A stretch of DNA of 64,000 bases from Agelaius tricolor. Taxonomy: Eukaryota > Chordata > Aves > Passeriformes > Icteridae. Made by a program: the position numbers and the translations under genes. Positions 1 to 9,754 of the stretch are shown here, piece by piece (position 1 is the stretch's first letter; each line of letters starts with the position of its first letter). A model generated the notes under the pieces. It did not search any database, was not told the DNA's origin, and saw only the letters and a program-made list of their open reading frames with translations. The stretch lies in NCBI GenBank assembly GCA_023055355.1, contig JALJCS010000015.1, forward strand, positions 21,503,516 through 21,567,515, read 5' to 3'.

Positions 1-1077
1 TGAAATACTGAAGGAAATGTTTTAGAGTGGGAAATGGAGATTAATTTTCAGCTGATCAGGAGGAGCATCCAGAACCAAAGTTACAGGTTTTGGTGTTTGA
101 GCTCTGTTTTGTCTGGAATGGATGCTCCAGCAGAAGGTGTACAGGGGCTGTGGGAGTAAGCCCTGCTATGGGTGTGTGTAAGATAAACAGTTCAGGGACT
201 GTGTCTGGTGATGTGGCCCTCTCCATCCCAGAGGTGGCTGGGGTCAGTGTGTGGGCACAGTGGCGTGTGGAGGGTCTCACTGGGGCGAGGGGGGCTGCAG
301 ACAGGTGATGCTTTGGCAATTCTTATTTTGGTGAAAAGCTCAAGACAGCCCTAGGAACACCTTGCAGGCGCCCCACAATTATCATAATAAACAGTTTTAT
401 CATCTGCTTGGCAGTCAATAATGTGGCTTACGCTGCTTTAGTATCTGGCTGGTATTGATCCCCCTTACAGCAGTGCCACGCTCAGCTCCCGTTAACCCCT
501 GCGCTGTCGGTGGCTCAGCCATCCTGCGGGGCCTCAGCTCACCTGCCACCAGGTGTGTGCAGCAAGGGACAGCAGCGTGGGGCAGGCTTTGACTCAGGGC
601 CTGACAGTGGGATTTGATCCAGGAGCGAGGGGTTGAGTGCATATCCTGTGTATGGGGGGGTTAAAATAAAAGGCTTGACGTGGTTCCCAGTTTGGGCTTG
701 TAAGGGAGTTGTGTGGTGTGTGGTGCTCTGTCACATGGGGGTTCCCTGAGATCCCAGAGTGCTGTATGGCCCTTGGAGGAGGAGGGCTGTTCTCTGCAGT
801 GACACTGCCATGCTTTCCTGGGGCCTCGGGCTCCAGGTGGGAGCTGGGCACGCCCTGGCTCGGCCCGGCTCTGCCGGGCCTGGCTGAGGCACCGGCACCC
901 GGCAGCGCTCGCGCCTGCCTGGCCGTGAGAGCAAAGCCTGTGGCATGGGCACCTGCTGAGACACAGCCCGGGCCCTGCAGCCGCTGCTGGGCTGAGCGGG
1001 GCAGCCGGGGCTGCTGGCTCTACCCAAGCGCTGTCTGGGCTAAGTGAGCCCTTGGGGGTGCTCTGACAGCATTGCCT

Positions 1078-1470
1078 CCGCGTCTGGCAGCGCGGGCGGC
1101 AGTCAGGAATATCACGTTAGTCGCTGACTCCATTTTCGGAGGAAGAAAGATGATTTGCTGTCCGCATCCCAACGGGCCTTTGAGGAAGGATGGGACTTTC
1201 TGGGATTTGGTTGTACCTGGGTAGTTGGGTCTTGTGGCCCAGTATTTCTCCTAATGGAATTTCCCATCATTTACTGCCCTGCTGATTCCTGATCAATGAA
1301 AATAAAATTGCATTGCCTCCTGAGAGGCTCCATGTATGGCTGCAGCCTCCAGCTGTGTCAGTTCCGGTAAGATAATCTCATCAGGCGTGCAAGAGGGTAA
1401 TAGGAAATAAAAATAAAACCCACAATTAGCAAGAGGCTAGGCAGCTGAGTAACACTTTCAGTCCTGGAGG
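1078..1470. promoter_or_regulatory. Candidate conserved non-coding stretch in intron 1
   Basis: This is low-repeat sequence of intermediate GC between more GC-rich, degenerate-looking flanks. It includes short AT-rich runs, a TGATCAATGA-like site near 1290 and the run GGAAATAAAAATAAAAC near 1401. No protein reading or repeat family explains it. The call rests on texture alone and is weak. Confidence 0.2.
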
Positions 1471-3593
1471 TCTGCAGACATGTGCTTAGCAACTTCCTCC
1501 CTCATCTCCTGCATGCCTTGCAGTGTGCTGCTGTGTGGTGCTCACTGGCCTTGGGATGCCTGCAGATGCATCGGCACATCCTCTGGCATCCCCATTTACC
1601 TGGGTCTGTGTCAGCTCTCCCCAGCTGAGGTGGTTTAAATGTTTCATAGGTGATGTTCTGAGGTGCACCAGGGATGTGGCAGCAGCTGATGGAAGGACTG
1701 CGTGCCGTGCACGTGGAGAGCATGAACTTGAGACTTTGAGCTGTCAAGTGGTCCATAGGTGTTGACTCCTGATGGCTGCTGCAATCAGGAGGATTTAATT
1801 TGGCCAGATAAGGAACATGCTTAGGCTGTATATGAAGTTTGGAGCAGGGTGTAGTTTTGGAAGCAACAAATGTGGATGCTGTTAACAGGAGTATGGGACC
1901 ACTTGGATCTGCTAAAAGTTGGCCTAAAGGTTGCTCTAAATGTGGTGGTTTCCCAGCTACACCAGCAAGTTCCTTTACCTGTTTTAGGGGTTTCTTAGAT
2001 TATCTTCCAGTGATAGGGCTGTAAGTGGTGTTTATACTGAAATATGAATGGCTGGTGTGAGCAGACATCCCGGTGACCTTTGTGATGGGACCGTGCAACC
2101 CCAGTGTGCAGTTCAGGGCTGACGTATCAGCTGTGGTGTTTGTCTGAGCAGTCAGTGGGATGGTTACAGAATGACCTCATGCCTCTAAGCCTGCTCTCCC
2201 GATCCAAAGCATCGGCTTTCCCAAAGGGTGGGAAAGAGCAACTGAGCCCAGAATGTCGCAGTGAGTCTGCTTCCTAACAAGGACTGGATCCGAGCCCTGG
2301 CAGAGGAGATCTGCATGACTTATGAGTCTGACTCTTAGCCTTGGCTTGGCCCTTGACACCAGTCTGGAGCGCACATGTTGTTTGGGTAAGCCCGCAGGAG
2401 GAAGGAGCCCTGGCAGGGTCTGCTGGTGAGTCCCTGAGGCTGTGAGCACAGCCTGGCAGCGGCTCTTGGGCTGTGTCTGATCCCAAGGCCACGTGGCAGG
2501 GCTGCAAACTCAGAGCATTTCAGGGCTGCTGTGTTCACAAGCATCACCGGGGCCTCGGTGCAGGGTCTTGCGGGTGTTCCCTCCCTCTGTGGAGGGACAC
2601 AGGGCCCACGCAGAGCTGTGGTGGCTGGAACTGGTGCGAGCCACTGGCCAGGCACTGGGGACACAGGACAAGCTGCAGCAGGGCAAAATGGGGGGATGAG
2701 CACAGCTCGCTTCCTGAGGCACTGGGGCTTGGGACAGCCTGAGGGACTGTGGGGTCTGTGTGACAGAGCAAAGCAATTTGTCCTCAGCAGCTCTTTGATT
2801 AGTTTTGGAGTTGGATCAACAACAGTGCACTGAAAATGCAAACCAGATGCAAATGTAGTTATTTATGCAGCAGCATAGGCTGAGAACACCATTTAGCAAG
2901 AAAGACTGGGGGTTTGGAGCAAAGGGGTGAGTTGCACAATGGCAGAATCGTGAGATGTGTGACGTTTTGAAACAAAACCTGGGACTTCTGTGGTGTCCTA
3001 CTGAAGAGGAGAGGAGCCTGCAGAACCTGAGAACAAGCTCCGTGCCCTGGGAGCGTGTGAATGCCTTGTCATGTATGAGCTAAGCAAGTGCTTCAGTTTG
3101 CTGTGTAGAGAGAAACGTGACTGAGGCCAGTTTACCTCTGCTGCAAAATATTCTTAGTGCTAAGATCTCCTGAAGGAATAAGCGCTCTTGTCCCCAGCTG
3201 CTCTCAGAAAGCCTTCTGGCCCTCCTTGGGATCACTCCACTCTCAATGGCAGTGGGCTGAAGATTAGATAAGTATTTTTGTTTGTAGTGCAGTAGCTGGC
3301 TCAAAGGGATCAGTAAACTTGGAATAATAGTTCATAACAAAATGCCTTCTGAAAAGCTGCCTGACTCGTGTTACTCCCATTGGCTCAGTTTTAGCTGGTG
3401 TGAAGGGCAGAGGGAAAATGTGGATAATGTGGAAGGTTCACCTTTTCAAGGAGCCCCTTTCTCTCAGTTTCATGCCAAGTGCTTGAGCCCTGCAGCTTTC
3501 AGCCCTGTTTTGTTCAGTGTTTCCCTTGCTTCCTGCTGGTTGAAAAGCTGTTTATGCTAATGATGCTGGGAGGATCTGAGGGGCTGGCTGTGC

Positions 3594-3980
3594 TGTGGAT
3601 GGAGCCCATGGATGGAGCCGTGTCACCTCGTGCCGTGGATGGAGCCCGTGTCACCTCATCCGTGTCACCTTGTGCTGTGGATGGAGCCCATGTCACCTTG
3701 TGCTGTGGATGGAGCCCATGTCACCTGGCGGTGTCACCCCATGCCATGGATGGAGCCCGTGTCACCTCGTGCCGTGGATGAAGCCTGTGTCACCTCATCC
3801 ATGTCACCTCGTCCTGTGGATAGAGCCTGTGTCACCCCGCGCCAAGGATGGAGCCCGTGTCACCTTGTGCTGTGGATGGAGCCCATGTCACCCCGGGCCG
3901 TGTCACCCCGGGCCGTGTCACCCCGGGCCGTGTCACCCCGGGCCGTGTCACCCCGGGCCGTGTCACCCCGGGCCGTGGCC
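3594..3980. repeat. Compound minisatellite (about 28 bp unit passing into a 15 bp unit)
   Basis: The left part repeats a variable unit of about 28 bp built on GTGGATGGAGCCC followed by RTGTCACCTYGTGC. From about 3884 the array changes to about six near-identical copies of the 15-mer CCCCGGGCCGTGTCA. The 15-mer looks like an amplified version of the end of the larger unit. The homogeneous right end suggests recent expansion, and the left end is older and diverged. Long open frames over it on both strands are by-products of the repeat. Confidence 0.9.
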
Positions 3981-4194
3981 GTGCGTGCAGCACCGTCACT
4001 CTCAGCTGGAGCCTGCCTGGGGCAGCCCCTCCACACGCTGGCTCCCTGCCTGGGCAGCACTGTCCTCTCCTTTTAGGTGCCCCATGGATCTTCTCTCATC
4101 ATCCCCTTCTGGGACCTGGGGCCCTTCAGGACCCTTGGGCTGGAACCCCTCCCAGGGGAAGGCTCACAGTGTTCATAGGGACTGCCACAGAAGC

Positions 4195-4390
4195 AAAATC
4201 TTTTCACTGAGAAGGTGGCCAGGCAGTAGCACAAGCTGCTAGGGCAGTAGTATAGTCCCCATCCCAGGGAGGGATTTAAAAGGCGTCTAGTGTGGTATAT
4301 GGGTGGCCTTGGCAGTGCTGGGTTAATGGCTAGACTATGATCTTAACAGTCTTTTCCAACCCAAATGATTCTTCAAGTCTATGAATTCTT
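4195..4390 (+). mobile_element. CR1 LINE, 5'-truncated, 3' end
   Basis: The sequence follows the 3' end of avian CR1 retrotransposons: a TTCACTGAGAAGGTGGCCAG-like stretch, then CCCCATCCCAGGGAGGGAT, then a GACTATGATCTTAACAG-like stretch, then TTTTCCAACCCAAATGATT, ending in degenerate ATTCT/CTATGA octamers. It lies in the same orientation as ZFHX3, is heavily diverged and has no coding potential. Assignment is by recalled consensus only. Confidence 0.8.
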
Positions 4391-6224
4391 AGCTTTTTTG
4401 GGATAACCAACCAGTTGGTGAGGACTTGCAGCCCCAGCTCTTTGGAACCTGTGGGTCAATGTTGTTTGGACGTTTGCTTGTTAATTCTGCTCCCGCTGCA
4501 GAGGTGTTGGGTGTGGCCGTGTGTCCAGGTGGAAACAGTCTGGTGCAGAGCAGAACGTTGGAGGAAGTCAGAATTGAGCTTGGGCTTTTGATTGGTAAAG
4601 CCTCACTGAAAAGAGGAAGAGAGATGTAAGATGTTCAGGATTTGGCAAGACTGGTATCTTGCTCATCACACCATGTTTGCCAGTGAAACAACTCCACTGT
4701 GATCAGGGTGTGTGCTAAAACACAGCTTGGTCTCACTTGGGGAGGTGCAAAATATGACTTGCTATGTGAAAAGGAAGAATTAGTTTGTAATTGCTTCATT
4801 AAAATATTGAACTTGGCAAATAAATATCAGTATTTTCAGGTTGGTTTTTTTTTGGTTAGGAATTGCATAAGAGAAATCCCAAGGCACTATGTTGTAAAAT
4901 GCTGGTGGGAAAACCCCAGCTAGAAATCATTCTTCACGCTGTGCATCCATGTTCCCTGTTATGCTCAGGTTTTGGCACATAAGTACCATTTTATCCTAAT
5001 ACCTCAAGCCTTGTTGCAGAGTTTTCAGCACTTCCCTTAGGCTGGCAGGTATCTTGCTGCTTTCTGGCATCTTAATGAATGTGAGAGAGCTGGGATCCCT
5101 GTCTTCTGTTTGACTTAAAAGGTAGAAGCGTTTTACGGAACTGGGAATTGAAACTCTTGGTATTGCCACTCGAATCTCCAGCCAGCGTTGCTGAGGAAAT
5201 TTGTAAAGATCTTTCTATTCTAGGAAGTAACTCTTCACATATTTGTGTGATAGCAGCTGTAGTAGAAATCACATAAAGTGACAACATGCTCCTGCCACCT
5301 TGTTTTACCCTCTTCTGTGACCGTCCTGCTTGCCAAGCAAGGCAGCGTGTGCTCACCTAATTACAGGCAGTATCATAATTCATATGCATAAAGGAACAAA
5401 ATTAAAGTTGCTTTGGCAACATACATTCTGTTCTTCCTTAATTTTTGAATTCTTGATCCTAGGCAATTATTTTTATCATGTCTTTCCATTTGCAATTTCC
5501 TAAGTGTTACCCGAATGCTGTGCAGCACGCCAGGTGCCAGGAGGCAGCATGAAAGCTTTGCTGCTGCAGATTCAGTGTGCCGGCACTTGAGAGGTCACGG
5601 GGCTGCCTCACACCCTGCCTGGGCTCCTGCTCTTGGGAGTTTGAGCATTCCTGTTCCCAGGGACCTCCACGGTCCCTGCCCAAGCTGTTCTGTGTTTCTG
5701 TGACCATCAAGTTGAGTTGGTTGCTCACCTGTGCTATGTCCATGCCTAGTTTCCAGGCTGGAGCAAGGGTCATCAAGTGCCATTGCTGAGACAGGAGCTT
5801 CTTGGCCAGCCTGGACACCACACTCGCTAGGCGTTGTCCTTCTGAGGCCCGGCTGAGCGTGTGAGGAGGGCTGTGGGCAGAGTGTCCGAGTGCACCCTCA
5901 GTCCTGTGCTGTCCTTGTCCTCCCCACCTCTGTCCTTTTTGGCTTTCCTGAGCCACCGGCGCCCTGGAGCTGAGTGAGGGCCTGAGCGTTTCCCTGTGCC
6001 ATGCAGCTGGGCAGGGGGAGGGCAGCTGCAGGGGCTGCCAGCCAGGCCATGGCTGTGGCTGTAAGGCATCTGCCTGTACCTTCTCCCTGTCCTCGGTGCC
6101 CTCTTTTCCATGGTGCCATGTGGCTCATTAGCTGAGGGAACAGTTTCTCACTGTCGCTTTCTCCTTTTGTTTTCCTCCTTCCTCATTGCTTCTAGTCTTG
6201 GTTTACTGCCAAACAGCCTCTTGT

Positions 6225-6312
6225 GAAAGGGCCGCCTAATTAACCCTGTGCTAATTAACAATTTAAAATTACACAGCACGGCTGTTCATATTTAATTCTC
6301 GGGAAGCCTGGG
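6225..6312. promoter_or_regulatory. Candidate enhancer-like AT-rich island with paired CTAATTAAC sites
   Basis: Two CTAATTAAC homeodomain-type sites lie about 16 bp apart (near 6235 and 6251). They are followed by CAATTTAAAATTA and TTCATATTTAATTC. The island is sharply bounded by GC-rich sequence on its right from about 6320. Such islands in introns of developmental transcription factors are often conserved regulatory elements. No alignment was possible, so function is inferred. Confidence 0.35.
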
Positions 6313-6716
6313 CAACAGCAGGAGCCCCCTCCTCCCTCCCCGCTGCCCGCCCTGCTTGCAGCGTCCCCAGGGGAGGAAGCAGCCTGGTGCCGCGGGCTGG
6401 GGGTGCCCGGGAGCCCCAGCCCGCCGGGAGCTCAGCGTGTTGCTCTAGGACCAGCCACTCCTTGGTGGAAGCACTGCTGGAAACGGGGTGTCTGTCCCTT
6501 TGAGGATGGGGCTGGGAGGAGGTGGCAGGGTGACACAGCGAGTGACTCCATGCGTGTTCTGCACGGCATGGCTGCCAGCTGCCAGGCCTGGTGGGTAGGA
6601 ACGTGGCAGAGTGTGGGGCACACAGTGTTGTGCTGTCACCTGCATCTGCCGTACAAGCTCCGTTCTGGGCCACGTTGTGCCACGTTGGCTCCGAGGGACT
6701 GTGAGATGGTGCTGTG

Positions 6717-6752
6717 AGGAAGGGGCAGGGGCCAGGGCCAGGGCCAGGGTGG
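6717..6752 (+). repeat. Short (GGGCCA)n G-rich tract
   Basis: Repeated AGGGGCAGG and GGGCCA units give at least four runs of three or more G within about 35 bases, which is compatible with a G-quadruplex on the + strand. It is a minor simple repeat. Confidence 0.7.
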
Positions 6753-7484
6753 GCATGGCAGTGGTGGGATGTGGGGCTGCAGAAGGGAGCAGGAGAGCCC
6801 TTCTTTGCCACTGGGGCAATGTGAGAGCACAGAGTCTCTGGCACTCAGGCTGTTCTCCCTGTAACTGGAGTTCATTGATTTTACGGGAAACCATGTTTAC
6901 AGACAGAGTGCTGATCGACCTGACGAGTTGACTTCTGCCTCCTTAAGTAAGAACTACCTTTTCTTATTGACTGGCTGATAAACAGAGCAGAGAGGGCGAC
7001 AGGGGGAGTGAATGGGAGGTGTGGAGCACACCACTGTCTGTCCATCTGAACTCTCACACTGTGTCTGTCCCCACACAGGTGGCCTAGGGGCATTTTGGGG
7101 TGGTGGAAGACACGGGGCCCAATAGCGGACTCATAACTGCATTGTGCTCCTGCTTAGAACCTGGTTTGCTATAGTAAGGAAATTGCTGTTTTCAGTTAGA
7201 ACAGATGATTCCTGCAGCTTCTGCGTGAATAGAAACAAATATTTTAATGCCTTAGGAACAGCTCTGATGGTGACTGAACCATCAGAAGAGCTTGGGCTTG
7301 TGCAGGGCTCAGCCTGTGTCCGAGGCTTGGGCTGGCCATTTTGGCTCTGGGTTTTTCCACATGCCCTGTAAGGGCTCCTCTGTGTTGAGGAAAGGGAGAG
7401 GAGAGAAGATTCCTTTGGCATAGAACATCTTGAGCTGGTTAACTTGGAGTGAGTGGGGGAGAGCTGTTAAAGCCAGCCAAGGCA

Positions 7485-7690
7485 GAAAAGCCCACCAATT
7501 AATTGGAGCGTGCGGGTCTGCCTGGCCGGGCCGGGCCGGCAGAGAGATTGGCTTTCCTGTCAATAAACAAGTCCCCAGTGCAGCATCAAAGCTGCAGTCC
7601 TTTATCAATCGCAGCCTCCTCTTCCCGCATGTTCCTGTAACTTACCAAGCATTTATTACATTGATTTTCCAATCAGGCTGTTAACCCTCC
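7485..7690. promoter_or_regulatory. Candidate conserved non-coding element with CCAATTAATTGG palindrome
   Basis: A perfect 12 bp palindrome, CCAATTAATTGG, sits at 7495-7506. Downstream are an inverted CCAAT (GATTGGC), a FOX-type TCAATAAACA, TTTATCAATC and TTGATTTTCCAATCAGG. A short GC-rich (GGGCC)n stretch at about 7525 separates the palindrome from the remainder. The motif density and lack of repeat character suggest a regulatory element, which is inference. Confidence 0.4.
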
Positions 7691-9694
7691 CGCCCCTCCA
7701 GCCCTGCTAACCCTTCTGGCCCGGCTGTCAGTCAGGCACCTCCTGCCAGCCAGGAGCCCTTGGTGGCAGAACCGCTGTGACCCTGGCTGTGCCTCACCTG
7801 GCCGTGTGGCCCAGGAGCGGGCTGTGCTGGCCCACACAACGATACGGGTCTGAAAGAATTGGGAGGGTGTGCTCACTCCATGTCGTGCCTTCAAGTTCGC
7901 ATAGATGTTCCTAAAACTTCACTTGGCAAAAGTACAAGACTTATAGAGTTTCTTTTTCCTCATTTCCCCTGAATAAATCTGTTTCGGTTTAATTTGGATT
8001 GCAGTTGCCAGTGCAGAAGTAGCAGTGAAAAGGGAGAGAGTAGGCATGTTGTGGGAAGGTGAATGTGCAGCCTCAACACAGAAGGATCTGGGATCAGTGA
8101 TCCAGGGAGGGAGCTGGTGCAATAGGAGCTGTTACATGGCTGGGGCATATTTTAGGCTAAGGGAGTAAAACTGGCTGACTAAACCCCGAGCCTTTTGGCA
8201 GCAGGATGCTGCTTTTCCTTCTTGTTCTGCCCAGTGCACCAGATTACTGTTGCTGCAGAGCAAATCCCTGATTACTCCCAGTGCAACTCTAGAGGCAGCT
8301 GTGTATGGCAGAGAATCCAGGGAAGGTGAGACTGGAGGTGCTGTGGAGTAATGTTGTGTGTGATCACATTGGGATCTCCACCCAATGCACCTGTGTGTCC
8401 TTCTGCAGGCATCCTTGTACATGGGCTTTGAGAGTATGACTTTGCCTTCACTGGTAGTTGTAAATGCTTTTTCTTCGAGCTTCACTGGAAGTCAAATGTA
8501 AAGAGAAAGTACTAACACGTTAGAGAAATCAGCAGAAGTGTGGATGGCTTTGTGTAGTAAAGGAAAATAAATTGGGAGATAGTGAAACCAGAAAAAAAAT
8601 GCTGATTGTCACTGTTTTCTTTTGCTTGAACTAACTCAGGTAGTTCACACAGGGCTGCTGTGGCACATCACTGAATTTGCAGGTGGCCAAACCTCTGGCA
8701 GGTTTCCAGTTCTTCACACTTTCTGTATGAGCTGAAGAGGGCTCCCTTAGGATTGCAGTATTGGAGTTGTTGGCCAGATGCAGCAGAAAGGGTCACGATG
8801 ACAGGGGTTCCTGGGTGTCAGCCATGGTCAGGAGCCCAGGCCCGCTGTCTGCCTGGCAGCTGGTGGGAATCCTCCAGTCGCGCTGATTTTGGTGGGATGG
8901 AGGCAGTGGAAGGGTGTCCTCCTCCTCCTCCAGACCTGCACCTGCCGTTTGTCTCCAGGGGCGAGAGGAGCGATCGGTGCCCAGAGGCTGTGCCCTGCAG
9001 GACCTCTGGGAGGCTCCTGGAGCGCGGTGGGCTGATCGCTCTCCAATCCCCAGGATGCCCCCTTGTCAGGTCTGGAATTTCCTGTTTGGTTTCTCTCCTG
9101 ACATCTCTCTGTTCAAGCTCTGTCCAGAGCAGAGCAGTTACGTGTCCTGTGCTCACTGAGCTCTGTTTCTCCAAAATCGCTGTGAGTTGCTCTGGCTCAC
9201 AGGTCTCCCATTGAGGTGCATGTGTGCTAGCAATGGGTCTGCGTTTCCCAAGCCATTAGCAGAAGGTTGGCACCCAAAGAAACAGCATCTGCCTTAGGGG
9301 GGGCCAGGGAATACCAGAGCTGTAAAGCCACAGAACTGTTCTGTTGTCGTGCAGTCTTTCTGTCACAAGCTTTCCGATGATATTTTGTTTTCTGAAGACC
9401 CAAGGCCTTGGGGATCACAGTGCAGGTCCTACAGTCTTCCTGCTGGCTCCCTTAAGAGAGGTGTTAAGCAGGTTTTTCGCCACTTTCCAGGCCCCTTCAG
9501 TTTTCCTCTTGCGTGGCTGCTGCCAGCGTGTTTCCATTGCTCCTTCCCAGCGGTGCCTTGCCCAAGGCCGGGCTGCCTGTCCCTGGAGCCCCCACTTTGG
9601 TGCTGAGCAGCGGGGTCAGCAGCCCTTGCGGCGGTGGTGGGGTCCTTAGGGAGCAGCCAGACTCACCTGCCTCTCTCCTCTGTCCCATCCGCAG

Positions 9695-9740
9695 GTCGGA
9701 GCCGTAGCGGGTGCAATGAGCGCTCCGTGCCGGCCCTGCC
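9695..9740 (+). other. ZFHX3: ZFHX3 exon 2, 5'UTR portion
   Basis: The acceptor is a pyrimidine-rich run (CTCTCTCCTCTGTCCCATCC) ending in GCAG at 9691-9694, so the exon starts at 9695. These 46 bases are untranslated leader before the ATG at 9741 and contain an upstream ATG at 9716. The exon boundary is predicted from the splice consensus; cDNA would confirm it. Confidence 0.75.
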
Positions 9741-9754
9741 ATGGAAGGCTGTGA
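9716..9754 (+). promoter_or_regulatory. Upstream ORF overlapping the ZFHX3 start codon
   Basis: An ATG at 9716 opens a 12-codon frame that ends in TGA at 9752-9754, eleven bases past the A of the main ATG. It is in a different frame from ZFHX3. Its context has G at -3 and A at +4, a moderate Kozak match; the main start has GCCATGG, which is strong. Overlapping uORFs usually lower translation of the main frame, because a ribosome that initiates upstream passes the main start. Whether it is used or conserved is unknown. Confidence 0.5.

Larger units (their letters stand above)
1..9694 (+). other. ZFHX3: ZFHX3 intron 1, 3' portion (left end outside window)
   Basis: This stretch precedes the acceptor of the first coding exon. 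In mammals that exon is preceded by one or more non-coding exons, so I read it as the last part of intron 1. No open frame here resembles a known protein. Between 1 and 3593 I see unique, moderately GC-rich sequence, with one less repetitive AT-richer patch around 1078-1470. A compound minisatellite lies at 3594-3980 and a CR1 LINE tail at 4195-4390. The stretch 4391-6220 is unique sequence with no recognisable element. AT-rich candidate regulatory islands lie at 6225-6312 and 7485-7690. The stretch 7700-9694 is unremarkable apart from mild CpG enrichment around 8880-9060. An alternative first exon could be hidden here, but a donor without transcript data is not enough to call one. Confidence 0.75.

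Noticed and set aside
8880..9060. Possible CpG-enriched promoter upstream of exon 2
   Set aside because: CpG enrichment is mild and short, and no donor or first-exon structure can be supported.
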